Source of the DNA: Pseudomonas neuropathica
Lineage (GTDB): Bacteria > Pseudomonadota > Gammaproteobacteria > Pseudomonadales > Pseudomonadaceae
NCBI RefSeq assembly: GCF_015461835.1
Contig: NZ_JACOPX010000015.1
Location: 124,001 to 188,000, forward strand
DNA length: 64,000 bases
Direction: 5' to 3'
The first letter of the stretch is position 1. Every line of letters begins with the position of its first letter. Shown here piece after piece: positions 1-7,718 of this stretch. The notes beneath the pieces were generated by a model. That model was not told where the DNA came from. It saw nothing but the letters and a program-made list of their open reading frames with translations, and did not search any database. A program made the position numbers and the translations under genes.

Positions 1-68
1 GCTTGAGCCGGTACTTCGAGGGCGCCAAGCAGGTCGTTTTCTGTGCGGAAAGATGCAGCGGAGGACAT
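1..68 (-). CDS. aspA: Aspartate ammonia-lyase, 5' end only
   Basis: Only the first 22 codons are in the window; the gene continues past the left edge. The start is the ATG read on the minus strand at 66-68. The N-terminus (MSSAASFRTENDLLGALEVP) matches the conserved beginning of Pseudomonas aspartase, which deaminates L-aspartate to fumarate and ammonia in the cytoplasm. The gene is divergent from the LysR regulator at 249, an arrangement known in pseudomonads. The identification rests on about 22 residues, but those residues are characteristic. Confidence 0.8.
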   Translation of the reverse strand, partial: MSSAASFRTENDLLGALEVPAQ

Positions 69-164
69 GATAGAAATCATCTCGATATGGACCCGGTCTG
101 TGCCGGAACGCTGCGAATGCTAGGCTTGTGGGAAATTTTGGGCCAATGCTGTTCAGCACTGCCC

Positions 165-181
165 TATGCACATTCGGCATA
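165..181. promoter_or_regulatory. Candidate LysR-type (T-N11-A) operator between aspA and the LysR gene
   Basis: TATGC and GCATA form a perfect 5-bp inverted repeat around a 7-nt centre, containing T-N11-A (T167, A179), the LysR-family core. It lies in the 180-bp divergent region, 68 bp before the regulator start at 249, a usual place for an autoregulatory site. The assignment to this regulator is inferred. Confidence 0.4.
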
Positions 182-248
182 ATGCCCGTGTGACGCCGCG
201 TGCGCGGCAGACGTGTGACCTGTTTTGGTGCGTGTCCGGGAGGACGTG

Positions 249-1157
249 ATGAATCTGGAAAGCAAATGGCTCGAGGACTTCAGTGCTCTGGCCGCCACCC
301 GCAGCTTTTCGCAGGCGGCCGAACGGCGCTTCGTGACCCAGCCGGCGTTCAGTCGGCGGATCCGCAGTCTGGAGGCTGCGCTGGGGCTGACTCTGGTCAA
401 TCGCTCGCGCACGCCGATCGAGCTGACGGCGGCGGGGCAATTGTTTCTGGTGACCGCGCGCACCGTGGTCGAACAGCTCGGCGAAGTGCTGCGCCATCTG
501 CATCATCTGGAAGGCGGGCAGGGCGAAGTGATGCAGGTCGCTGCCGCTCACTCCTTGGCGCTGGGTTTCTTCCCGCGCTGGATCGCGCAGTTGCGTAATG
601 AAGGGTTGAACATCGCCACCCGATTGGTTGCAACCAACGTCGGCGATGCGGTGCATGCATTGCGTGAAGGTGGCTGCGATCTGATGCTGGCGTTCTACGA
701 CCCGGACGCGGCGATGCAGATGGACCCGGAAATTTTCCCTTCATTGCATTTGGGTCAGACGGAAATGCTCCCTGTGTGTGCGGCGGATGCCGAGGGCAAG
801 CCCCTGTTCGATCTCGAAGGTGATGCGAGCGTGCCGTTGCTGGCGTATAGCGCCGGTGCGTTTCTCGGGCGTTCGGTGAATGGTTTGCTGCGTCAGCGTC
901 AGCTGCGTTTCACCACCATTTATGAAACCGCGATGGCGGACAGCCTGAAAAGCATGGCGCTGGAAGGGCTGGGCATTGCCTGGGTACCGCAACTGAGCGT
1001 GCGCGCGGAACTGGCGCGTGGTGAGTTGGTGGTCTGCGGTGGTACGCAATGGCATGTGCCGCTGGAGATTCGCCTGTATCGCTGCGCACTGGTGCGCAAA
1101 GCCAACGTGCGCCTGTTGTGGCGAAAACTCGAAGGCGGTGCTGCACACGCTTCCTGA
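249..1157 (+). CDS. LysR-family transcriptional regulator, HypT/YjiE-like
   Basis: A 302-residue DNA-binding regulator. The N-terminal winged helix-turn-helix spans about residues 5-65 (FSQAAERRFVTQPAFSRRIR), followed by a substrate-binding fold to the end. The spacing and wording of the second domain (AAAHSLALGFFPRWI; later GIAWVPQL) resemble E. coli YjiE/HypT, a hypochlorite-responsive regulator, but the inducer here cannot be read from sequence. The ATG at 249 is preceded by GGGAGG at 238-243; a longer frame from 225 lacks such a site. The gene is divergent from aspA and is followed by a REPIN and then purE. Confidence 0.85.
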   Translation: MNLESKWLEDFSALAATRSFSQAAERRFVTQPAFSRRIRSLEAALGLTLVNRSRTPIELTAAGQLFLVTARTVVEQLGEVLRHLHHLEGGQGEVMQVAAAHSLALGFFPRWIAQLRNEGLNIATRLVATNVGDAVHALREGGCDLMLAFYDPDAAMQMDPEIFPSLHLGQTEMLPVCAADAEGKPLFDLEGDASVPLLAYSAGAFLGRSVNGLLRQRQLRFTTIYETAMADSLKSMALEGLGIAWVPQLSVRAELARGELVVCGGTQWHVPLEIRLYRCALVRKANVRLLWRKLEGGAAHAS

Positions 1158-1169
1158 CCCTTCGCGGCC

Positions 1170-1266
1170 CCCTTGTGGGAGTGAGCCTGCTCGCGATAGC
1201 GTCTGCACATTCAACGATGATGTGACTGATACACCGCCATCGCGAGCAGGCTCACTCCTACAGGGG
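1170..1266. repeat. REPIN: inverted pair of REP elements, type GTGAGCCTGCTCGCGATAGC
   Basis: Two copies of a ~30-nt element (GGAGTGAGCCTGCTCGCGAT core) face each other across a ~35-nt spacer. The same family recurs at 4078-4166. These are extragenic palindromic elements of the P. fluorescens group, mobilised in trans by RAYT transposases; no RAYT gene is in this window. Confidence 0.85.
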
Positions 1267-1345
1267 ATTTGCGGTGTTCTGTCGCTGACCTTCAAGTCAA
1301 TAAAACCGGGCCTTTCGCTCATTTGACAGATGGTCGCGCAGGGGG

Positions 1346-1373
1346 CTGTTTATTGCTTTCTTTGCGGTATACT
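1346..1373 (+). promoter_or_regulatory. Possible sigma-70 promoter for purEK
   Basis: TATACT at 1368-1373 is a good -10 hexamer; the -35 (CTGTTT at 1346-1351, spacing 16) is weak. Transcription starting near 1380 would give a ~110-nt leader holding a GC-rich hairpin and the terminator hairpin at 1416-1447. Confidence 0.3.
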
Positions 1374-1415
1374 GCGCGGCCTTCGGCCGGTACGTCCGGC
1401 CATTTTTCGTACAAT

Positions 1416-1447
1416 CAAGCCACGCAACCTGCGTGGCTTGTTGTTTT
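1416..1447 (+). terminator. Terminator-like hairpin in the purE leader
   Basis: CAAGCCACGC and GCGTGGCTTG form a perfect 10-bp stem with a 5-nt loop, followed by TTGTTTT. It lies only 41 nt before the purE start, so it is either the end of an upstream transcript or a regulated attenuator of purEK. Confidence 0.6.
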
Positions 1448-1488
1448 ATGACGCGCCTGCGGGCGCTCCAGAGAGAAGAGGCGCGACG

Positions 1489-1980
1489 ATGAGTGCACTG
1501 GTTGGCGTGATCATGGGCTCCAAGTCCGATTGGTCCACCCTTAGCCACACCGCCGATATGCTGGAAAAGCTCGGCATCCCGTACGAGGTCAAAGTGGTCT
1601 CTGCCCACCGCACCCCGGATCTGCTGTTCCAGTACGCCGAAGAGGCTGAAGGTCGTGGCATCGAGGTGATCATCGCCGGAGCCGGTGGCGCGGCTCACCT
1701 GCCAGGCATGTGTGCGGCCAAGACCCACCTGCCGGTGCTGGGTGTGCCGGTGCAGTCGGCCATGCTCTCGGGCGTCGACTCGCTGCTGTCGATCGTGCAG
1801 ATGCCAGCGGGCATTCCGGTCGCCACCCTGGCCATCGGCAAGGCCGGCGCGATCAACGCTGCCCTGCTCTCGGCGAGCATCCTCGGCGCCAAGCATCCGC
1901 AGTTCCACGCGGTACTGAAAACCTTCCGTGCCGAGCAGACAGACAGCGTCCTGGACAATCCAGACCCACGTATTGCCTGA
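1489..1980 (+). CDS. purE: N5-carboxyaminoimidazole ribonucleotide mutase (PurE)
   Basis: A 163-residue class I PurE, which moves the carboxyl group of N5-CAIR to C4 to give CAIR in purine biosynthesis. The start of the protein (VGVIMGSKSDW) carries the SxSDW nucleotide-binding signature, and later segments (VVSAHRTPD; AGAGGAAHLPGM) are family hallmarks. Length is typical. The ATG at 1489 was chosen over the in-frame start at 1330 because the extension is leader sequence with hairpins and because homologues begin here. purK follows 10 nt downstream, so the two form an operon. Confidence 0.95.
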   Translation: MSALVGVIMGSKSDWSTLSHTADMLEKLGIPYEVKVVSAHRTPDLLFQYAEEAEGRGIEVIIAGAGGAAHLPGMCAAKTHLPVLGVPVQSAMLSGVDSLLSIVQMPAGIPVATLAIGKAGAINAALLSASILGAKHPQFHAVLKTFRAEQTDSVLDNPDPRIA

Positions 1981-1990
1981 GGTTGTTGAG

Positions 1991-3073
1991 ATGAAGATCG
2001 GTGTAATCGGTGGCGGCCAGTTGGGTCGCATGTTGGCTCTGGCGGGTACGCCGCTGGGCATGAACTTCGCTTTTCTCGACCCTGCGCCGGACGCTTGCGC
2101 CGCTGCGCTGGGCGAACACCTGCGGGCCGATTACGGCGATCAGGATCATCTGCGCCAACTCGCCGATGAAGTCGATCTGGTGACCTTCGAGTTCGAAAGC
2201 GTCCCGGCCGAAACCGTGGCATTCCTGTCGCAATTCGTCCCGGTCTACCCGAGTGCCGAAGCCCTGCGCATCGCTCGCGACCGTTGGTTCGAAAAGAGCA
2301 TGTTCAAGGACCTGGGCATCCCGACTCCGGCTTTCGCTGACATTCAGTCGCAAGCCGATCTGGACGCTGCGGTGGCTTCGATCGGTCTGCCGGCCGTGCT
2401 GAAAACCCGCACCCTGGGTTATGACGGCAAGGGCCAGAAAGTCCTGCGCAAGCCGGAAGACGTGGTCGGCACTTTCGCCGAGCTGGGCAGCGTTGCCTGC
2501 CTGCTGGAAGGCTTTGTGCCGTTCACCGGTGAAGTTTCGCTGATCGCCGTGCGTGCCCGCGATGGTGAAACGAAGTTCTATCCTCTGGTGCACAACACCC
2601 ACGACAGCGGCATCCTCAAGCTGTCGGTGGCCAGTACCGATCACCCATTGCAGGCGCTGGCCGAAGACTACTCGAGCCGCGTGCTCAAGCAACTCGACTA
2701 CGTCGGCGTCATGGCGTTCGAGTTCTTTGAAGTCGACGGTGGCCTCAAGGCCAACGAAATCGCCCCGCGCGTGCACAACTCCGGGCACTGGACCACCGAA
2801 GGCGCCGAGTGCAGCCAGTTCGAAAACCATCTGCGCGCCGTTGCCGGCCTGCCGCTGGGTTCGACGGCCAAAGTCGGCGAGAGCGCGATGCTTAACTTCA
2901 TCGGTGTTGTACCGCCGGTTGAGAAAGTCATCGCTATCGAAGACTGCCATTTGCATCACTACGGCAAGGCCTTCAAGGCCGGGCGCAAGGTCGGTCACGC
3001 CAACCTGCGCTGTGCCGACATGGCCACGCTGCGGGCGCAGATCGTCAAGGTCGAAGCGCTGATCGCCGAGTAA
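1991..3073 (+). CDS. purK: N5-carboxyaminoimidazole ribonucleotide synthase (PurK)
   Basis: A 360-residue ATP-grasp enzyme that makes N5-CAIR from AIR, ATP and bicarbonate, the substrate of PurE. The N-terminus (MKIGVIGGGQLGRMLALAG) is the PurK pre-ATP-grasp signature; mid-protein KTRTLGYDGKGQ and the later NEIAPRVHNSGHWT block are conserved ATP-grasp elements. The start at 1991 is the ATG 10 nt after the purE stop; an in-frame start at 1928 would overlap purE by 53 nt and extend beyond the conserved N-terminus. Confidence 0.95.
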   Translation: MKIGVIGGGQLGRMLALAGTPLGMNFAFLDPAPDACAAALGEHLRADYGDQDHLRQLADEVDLVTFEFESVPAETVAFLSQFVPVYPSAEALRIARDRWFEKSMFKDLGIPTPAFADIQSQADLDAAVASIGLPAVLKTRTLGYDGKGQKVLRKPEDVVGTFAELGSVACLLEGFVPFTGEVSLIAVRARDGETKFYPLVHNTHDSGILKLSVASTDHPLQALAEDYSSRVLKQLDYVGVMAFEFFEVDGGLKANEIAPRVHNSGHWTTEGAECSQFENHLRAVAGLPLGSTAKVGESAMLNFIGVVPPVEKVIAIEDCHLHHYGKAFKAGRKVGHANLRCADMATLRAQIVKVEALIAE

Positions 3074-3183
3074 CGACAGTTTCATGTGGCAGCGGCGGAA
3101 CCATTCAGGGGCCGCCGTTCTCTCATGGCAGGATGCCAAAGTCTGACTAGGCTTCGCATATCTACTACTGAGAGGGAATTGCC

Positions 3184-3429
3184 ATGGGAATTATCGGAAC
3201 CATCTTTATCGGCTTGATCGTCGGCCTGCTGGCGCGGTTCCTGAAACCGGGCGATGACAGCATGGGCTGGATCATGACCATCCTGCTCGGTATCGGCGGT
3301 TCGCTGGCAGCCACTTACGGCGGCCAGGCCTTGGGCATCTATCAGGCAGGTCAGGGCGCCGGCTTCATCGGCGCACTGGTCGGCGCGATCGTGTTGCTGG
3401 TGATCTACGGCCTGATCAAAAAGAACTGA
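3184..3429 (+). CDS. GlsB/YeaQ/YmgE-family small membrane protein
   Basis: An 81-residue, very hydrophobic protein with about three membrane segments (roughly 2-20, 28-48, 58-78) and glycine-rich turns, ending in basic residues (IKKN). The pattern GxIxxGLIxGxLAR...P and the GFIGALVGAI block are typical of the family annotated as stress-associated in E. coli and Lactococcus. A good ribosome site (GAGAGGG, 3171-3177) precedes the ATG. Exact role is unknown. Confidence 0.85.
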   Translation: MGIIGTIFIGLIVGLLARFLKPGDDSMGWIMTILLGIGGSLAATYGGQALGIYQAGQGAGFIGALVGAIVLLVIYGLIKKN

Positions 3430-3522
3430 TCCAAAGCGACAAAGCCCTCTCTGCCAAAGTGGCCGGGAGGGCTAGAATGCTCGGCGATTTACTGTTCTTT
3501 CCTTTCTATACCGAGCACCTTC

Positions 3523-4059
3523 ATGCGCCGTCTTTTGTTGACTCTCCTTTTCCTGGGCAGCGGTTTGGCCCACGCCGGCGAACTGCCGGAAACCGACTGG
3601 CTCGAACTGATGCCCAAGTCGGACCAAAAGGCCCTCGAGGCCATGCCGGAAATCGACCACAACTCCCCGGAAGCCACCGGCACCTTCACCGAGAAGGGCG
3701 GGATGAAGCAGGCCAAAGGTCTGCCGGCAGTGATGTATTCGACCAAAACCGTGGCGTCGATGAACGACAAGCACATCCGCATCGGTGGTTATCCGGTGCC
3801 GCTGGAATCCGACGCCAAGGGCCGCAGCACGCTGTTCTTCCTCGTGCCGTACCCGGGCGCGTGCATCCATGTGCCGCCACCGCCACCGAATCAACTGGTG
3901 CTGGTGCGTTATCCGAAAGGCTTGAAGCTGGACGATATCTACACGCCGCTGTGGGTGACCGGCACGCTGAAGGTCGAGAAGGTCAGCAATGATCTGGCCG
4001 ATGCGGCGTATGCGCTGGAGGCGGACAAAGTGCGGGTGGTGCAGGAATCTGATCTCTAA
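3523..4059 (+). CDS. Exported DUF3299-family protein
   Basis: A 178-residue protein with an N-terminal signal peptide (hydrophobic 3-14, likely cleavage after AHA near residue 18). The remainder contains the DUF3299 hallmarks: a central IRIGGYPVPLE stretch and a proline-rich ACIHVPPPPPNQ segment with a single cysteine. The family is periplasmic and functionally uncharacterised. It lies downstream of the GlsB-like gene with a 93-nt gap and is followed by a REPIN. Confidence 0.75.
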   Translation: MRRLLLTLLFLGSGLAHAGELPETDWLELMPKSDQKALEAMPEIDHNSPEATGTFTEKGGMKQAKGLPAVMYSTKTVASMNDKHIRIGGYPVPLESDAKGRSTLFFLVPYPGACIHVPPPPPNQLVLVRYPKGLKLDDIYTPLWVTGTLKVEKVSNDLADAAYALEADKVRVVQESDL

Positions 4060-4077
4060 CAGGCGCCACAAAACTAC

Positions 4078-4166
4078 TGTAGGAGTGAGCCTGCTCGCGA
4101 TAGCGTCGTGTCAGCCAATTTAATGGATCTGACAAACCGCTATCGCGAGCAGGCTCACTCCTACAT
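4078..4166. repeat. REPIN, same family as 1170-1266
   Basis: GTAGGAGTGAGCCTGCTCGC at 4079-4098 is mirrored by its complement ending at 4164; stems extend through GATAGCG/CGCTATC. The element sits between the convergent DUF3299 and yeaD genes and may act as a bidirectional transcript end. Confidence 0.88.
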
Positions 4167-4183
4167 TGGTTTGGTGGTGTTGG

Positions 4184-5083
4184 TTAGAGCGGTGTGCTGG
4201 CGACACTCACGCCCATGGTATGGCTCGCACCCGGCGCCAGCGTGACGATGTCATCCATCACATTCGCCGTCTCGATGCACAGCATGCGCTGCCAGCCATC
4301 GTTGTCCATATCCGCCAACGCCGCCGCGCGATCGATCCACGGGTTCCAGATCACCGCCGTGCGTGAACCGGTCGCGGTCAGCACAATGCGTCGTTCCCAC
4401 GTTGGATCGACAATGCTCAGCTGTGGCGGAGCATCGAGGTAGATGCGGTCGGTCTCACCGGCAAAGCGCAGATCGCCTTGCTGACTGGTGGTTTTCCAGT
4501 CATCCAGCGTCTCGATGTAATTCAAACCATCCACGCCATCGACATGCACATTGCGCACGTCACTGACCGCGAAGTAAGTGTGCAGCGCCTGGCTCAGGCT
4601 GACGCTTTCACTGCCACGGTTATGGCTGGTCAGGCTGAAACTCAGTTGCTCGGACAAATGCAGGGTCAGGGTCAGATCGACCTGATGTGGCCAGCCCGGC
4701 AAACCACCTTCGGGGTAGGGCAGCTTGAATTCGACCTTGACGCCGTCAGCCTCCGATTCAATACCACCCAGCTCCCAATCCATCGCCCGCACCAGACCGT
4801 GCGCGGGTGCCGGTTGCTCACCGGTATACATGGCCTGCACGCTCTGCGGGTTGCGCTCGAACTTGCCGAACCACGGCCAGCACACCGGTACACCGGCGCG
4901 GATGCTTTTGCCGGTCTTGAACTCGGCCTTGTCGTTGAGCCAGATGATCGGCGGCTGGCCATCGATCTGATAACTGAGGATGTGCGCGCCTTGCTGGGCC
5001 ACCAGCACTTCGGCCTGACCGTGGCGGATACGCCAGCAATTCAGTTCATCCAGTTTCACGGCTTCAACGTTGGGCGTGTTCAT
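4184..5083 (-). CDS. yeaD: D-hexose-6-phosphate mutarotase (YeaD type)
   Basis: A 299-residue aldose-1-epimerase-fold protein. Family members interconvert the alpha and beta anomers of glucose-6-phosphate or related hexose phosphates. Visible hallmarks are the sugar-contact segment PICWPWFG-like (here GVPVCWPWFGKF), the histidine in APAHGLVR and the LHTYFAVSD block. The start chosen is the ATG read at 5081-5083, preceded by GAGAG; a TTG start 10 codons upstream is possible but less likely. Convergent with the DUF3299 gene across a REPIN. Confidence 0.88.
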   Translation of the reverse strand: MNTPNVEAVKLDELNCWRIRHGQAEVLVAQQGAHILSYQIDGQPPIIWLNDKAEFKTGKSIRAGVPVCWPWFGKFERNPQSVQAMYTGEQPAPAHGLVRAMDWELGGIESEADGVKVEFKLPYPEGGLPGWPHQVDLTLTLHLSEQLSFSLTSHNRGSESVSLSQALHTYFAVSDVRNVHVDGVDGLNYIETLDDWKTTSQQGDLRFAGETDRIYLDAPPQLSIVDPTWERRIVLTATGSRTAVIWNPWIDRAAALADMDNDGWQRMLCIETANVMDDIVTLAPGASHTMGVSVASTPL

Positions 5084-5140
5084 GGGACAGCTCTCGATCA
5101 GTAACAAGGACAACTATCGACCGTAAAACGGCCACGATGT

Positions 5141-5545
5141 TTAACGTGCGCGTGGTGGAACCGAGCGAGTGCGGCCGCTGCCGTCGATGGCGACGAAGAC
5201 GAAGACCGCTTCGGTGACTTTACGCCACTCGCTGGACAGCGGGTCATCGCTCCACACTTCGACCATCATCTGGATCGAGCTGCGGCCGATTTCCAGGGTC
5301 TGGGTATAAAAGGACAATTGCGCGCCGACAGCCACAGGCACAAGGAACGCCATGCGGTCGATGGCGACGGTGGCGACGCGTCCGCCAGCGACACGGCTGG
5401 CCATTGCGGTGCCGGCCAAATCCATCTGTGCTACCAGCCAACCGCCGAAAATATCGCCAAAGCCGTTGGTTTCGCGTGGGAGTGCGGTGATTTGCAGGGC
5501 CAGGTCGCCTTGCGGGATCGGATCTTCTTGTTCGAGCTCTATCAT
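5141..5545 (-). CDS. Acyl-CoA thioesterase, YciA-like hotdog protein
   Basis: A 134-residue single hotdog-fold protein. The segment NGFGDIFGGWLVAQMDLAG carries the conserved Asn and Asp-rich active-site signature of YciA/BFIT-type acyl-CoA thioesterases, which hydrolyse CoA thioesters in the cytoplasm; VATVAIDRMAFLVPVAVG is the matching second strand. The start is the ATG at 5543-5545; the 28-codon upstream extension is not conserved in character. Minus strand, 57 nt upstream of yeaD, so possibly co-transcribed. Confidence 0.85.
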   Translation of the reverse strand: MIELEQEDPIPQGDLALQITALPRETNGFGDIFGGWLVAQMDLAGTAMASRVAGGRVATVAIDRMAFLVPVAVGAQLSFYTQTLEIGRSSIQMMVEVWSDDPLSSEWRKVTEAVFVFVAIDGSGRTRSVPPRAR

Positions 5546-5921
5546 GCCGGGGGTGCCTCTGACCCGTGACTCTTCGTTGGTATTGCTGGTGGTAGCCGTC
5601 TTCGGGAAAAACGATTCAGCACCGAACATACTACGTTCGTCACGTTTTCCATCAGGCGCCTAAGGAGAAACTCTGCGAAACCGGCTAATCCCGAGCAAAG
5701 GCCGGGCCAACGACGTTTTCGCACAGCAACCCCCTACAAACCGGAGCAGGTTGCGAGTATATCGGTCGGTAGACTCCACGACGACCGTCCGGTTCTCATT
5801 TCGACCGTCAAATACGCGCCTATATGTGCTTTTTCGAACAATTTGCTATCGTGCCGAACCTGCCCAAGCCACCGCCAGCGTTGTTGTGGCGGCAGATCCG
5901 ACTATAAGAGAAGCCCTTGCC
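5546..5921. other. 376-bp divergent intergenic region, thioesterase / MFS
   Basis: No gene was found. The region must hold the two divergent promoters. A small CCGCCA-N9-TGGCGG hairpin lies about 30-50 nt before the MFS start. No convincing sigma-70 hexamer pair or operator could be picked by eye. Confidence 0.5.
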
Positions 5922-7220
5922 ATGACCACAGCGCCTTCGAGCCTCGCGCAGCCCGAGCAACCCGCACGACCGTTGACCCGCAATGACTACAAGACTCTGT
6001 CGCTGTCCGCTCTCGGCGGTGCGCTGGAATTCTACGACTTCATCATCTTCGTTTTCTTCGCCACCGTGGTCGGCAAGCTGTTCTTTCCGGCCGACATGCC
6101 CGAGTGGCTGCGCCTGATGCAGACCTTCGGCATCTTCGCCGCCGGCTATCTCGCGCGGCCGCTGGGCGGCATCGTCATGGCGCACTTCGGCGACCTGCTG
6201 GGGCGCAAGAAGATGTTCACCCTGAGCATTTTCATGATGGCCGTGCCGACCCTGATCATGGGTCTGCTGCCAACCTACGCGCAGATCGGCCTGTGGGCGC
6301 CGATCCTTCTTCTATTGATGCGGGTCATTCAGGGCGCGGCGATTGGCGGCGAAGTACCGGGCGCGTGGGTCTTCGTTTCCGAACACGTACCGCAAAAGCA
6401 CATGGGTTACGCCTGCGGCACCCTCACCAGCGGCCTGACCGCCGGCATTTTGCTCGGCTCGCTGGTCGCCACGGCGATCAACAGCATTTATACCCCTGCG
6501 GAAGTTTCCGATTACGCCTGGCGGATTCCATTCCTGCTCGGTGGCGTTTTTGGTTTGTTCTCGGTCTACCTGCGCCGCTGGCTGCACGAAACCCCAGTGT
6601 TCGCCGAGCTGCAACTGCGCAAGGCGCTGGCTGAGGAAGTACCGCTGCGTGCTGTGCTGCGTGACCATCGAGGGGCTATTGCGATCTCGATGCTGCTGAC
6701 CTGGTTGTTGTCGGCCGGCATCGTTGTGGTGATCCTGATGACGCCGACCGTGCTGCAAACGGTCTACCACTTCACGCCGACGGAGTCGCTGCAGTCGAAC
6801 AGTCTGGCGATCGTGTTCCTGAGCATCGGCTGCATCATTTCCGGCGCACTGGCGGATCGCTTTGGGGCCGGCCGGGTATTCGTCTTCGGTTGCCTGGGTT
6901 TGCTGATCAGCTCCTGGACCTTCTATCACAGCCTCGCCGATCACCCGAACTGGCTGTTCCCGCTGTACGCGTTGACCGGTTTTCTGGTCGGCACCATCGG
7001 TGCGGTGCCGTACGTGATGGTCAAGGCGTTCCCGCCGGTGGTGCGCTTCAGCGGCTTGTCGTTCTCGTACAACGTGGCTTACGCGATCTTCGGCGGTTTG
7101 ACGCCGATGGTGGTCAGCCTGCTGCTGAAAGAGAGCGCGATGGGGCCTGCGTACTATGTGGCAGTGCTGTGCGCGATGGGGATTCTGGTGGGGGCGTGGC
7201 TCTGGAAGAAGGGGCGCTGA
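5922..7220 (+). CDS. MFS transporter of the metabolite:H+ symporter (MHS) type
   Basis: A 432-residue inner-membrane carrier with about twelve hydrophobic segments. The N-terminus (LGGALEFYDFIIFVFFATVVG) has the GxxLExYDF motif of the MHS subfamily (citrate, proline/betaine, shikimate symporters), and the loop 2-3 signature is GDLLGRKKMF. The substrate cannot be assigned. The ATG at 5922 was preferred over an upstream in-frame start because the extra 57 residues are not membrane-like. It converges on the PIN-domain gene, 12 nt away. In P. aeruginosa, from memory, a related MFS gene lies directly next to pstS. Confidence 0.85.
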   Translation: MTTAPSSLAQPEQPARPLTRNDYKTLSLSALGGALEFYDFIIFVFFATVVGKLFFPADMPEWLRLMQTFGIFAAGYLARPLGGIVMAHFGDLLGRKKMFTLSIFMMAVPTLIMGLLPTYAQIGLWAPILLLLMRVIQGAAIGGEVPGAWVFVSEHVPQKHMGYACGTLTSGLTAGILLGSLVATAINSIYTPAEVSDYAWRIPFLLGGVFGLFSVYLRRWLHETPVFAELQLRKALAEEVPLRAVLRDHRGAIAISMLLTWLLSAGIVVVILMTPTVLQTVYHFTPTESLQSNSLAIVFLSIGCIISGALADRFGAGRVFVFGCLGLLISSWTFYHSLADHPNWLFPLYALTGFLVGTIGAVPYVMVKAFPPVVRFSGLSFSYNVAYAIFGGLTPMVVSLLLKESAMGPAYYVAVLCAMGILVGAWLWKKGR

Positions 7221-7232
7221 TCCAGGATTCTG

Positions 7233-7718
7233 CTATCGCCAGCGTGAGAGCCTTGTTTCGCACTCGCCAGTTGGGAGTCGAGCGCCATGCTCAAGCATAT
7301 GGGTCAAGGCGTCTGCGGCGTCCGGCTTTTCGATTACGTGATGTTCAACCATCAGATCAAGTAACCAAAGAGCGCCGTGCACCTCCAGTCCATCTCGTTG
7401 TGCCTGGCGCCTCAACTTGCCATCTCCGGTCAGCAACGGACGCCCTGTTTCCTGTGCCAGCAGGTAACAAGACACGTCCGCCAGTGAGCTGTTGTTGTGT
7501 TCGACTTTCAGCTCAAAGAGTCTGATCACGCCAGATTCATCGAACGATTCGACATTAAGGCCTCGATCAAGCAGTTCCTGGTGGGGAAAGTCCGCAAGCT
7601 CCTGCATGACAAAGTCCGTGCAGCAAAGTGTGAATGGCAAGCGAAGCATCTGCTCCAGTAATCCGGCGTTTCTGAAGTCAATCCAGATATTCGTATCACT
7701 GATGAAGATCAAACTCAT
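7233..7718 (-). CDS. PIN-domain protein, candidate type II toxin
   Basis: A 161-residue PIN-fold protein. The acidic metal-binding set is present: D8 (ISDTNIW), E40 (MQEL), D81 (SSLADVS) and D99 (LLTGDGKL). PIN proteins of this size are usually Mg-dependent ribonucleases, often toxins of toxin-antitoxin pairs. It overlaps the upstream XRE-ImmA/IrrE gene by 4 nt (ATGA), so the two are translationally coupled. No small VapB-type antitoxin is present, so if this is a toxin the larger partner is the obvious candidate antitoxin; that role is inferred. Confidence 0.8.
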   Translation of the reverse strand: MSLIFISDTNIWIDFRNAGLLEQMLRLPFTLCCTDFVMQELADFPHQELLDRGLNVESFDESGVIRLFELKVEHNNSSLADVSCYLLAQETGRPLLTGDGKLRRQAQRDGLEVHGALWLLDLMVEHHVIEKPDAADALTHMLEHGARLPTGECETRLSRWR

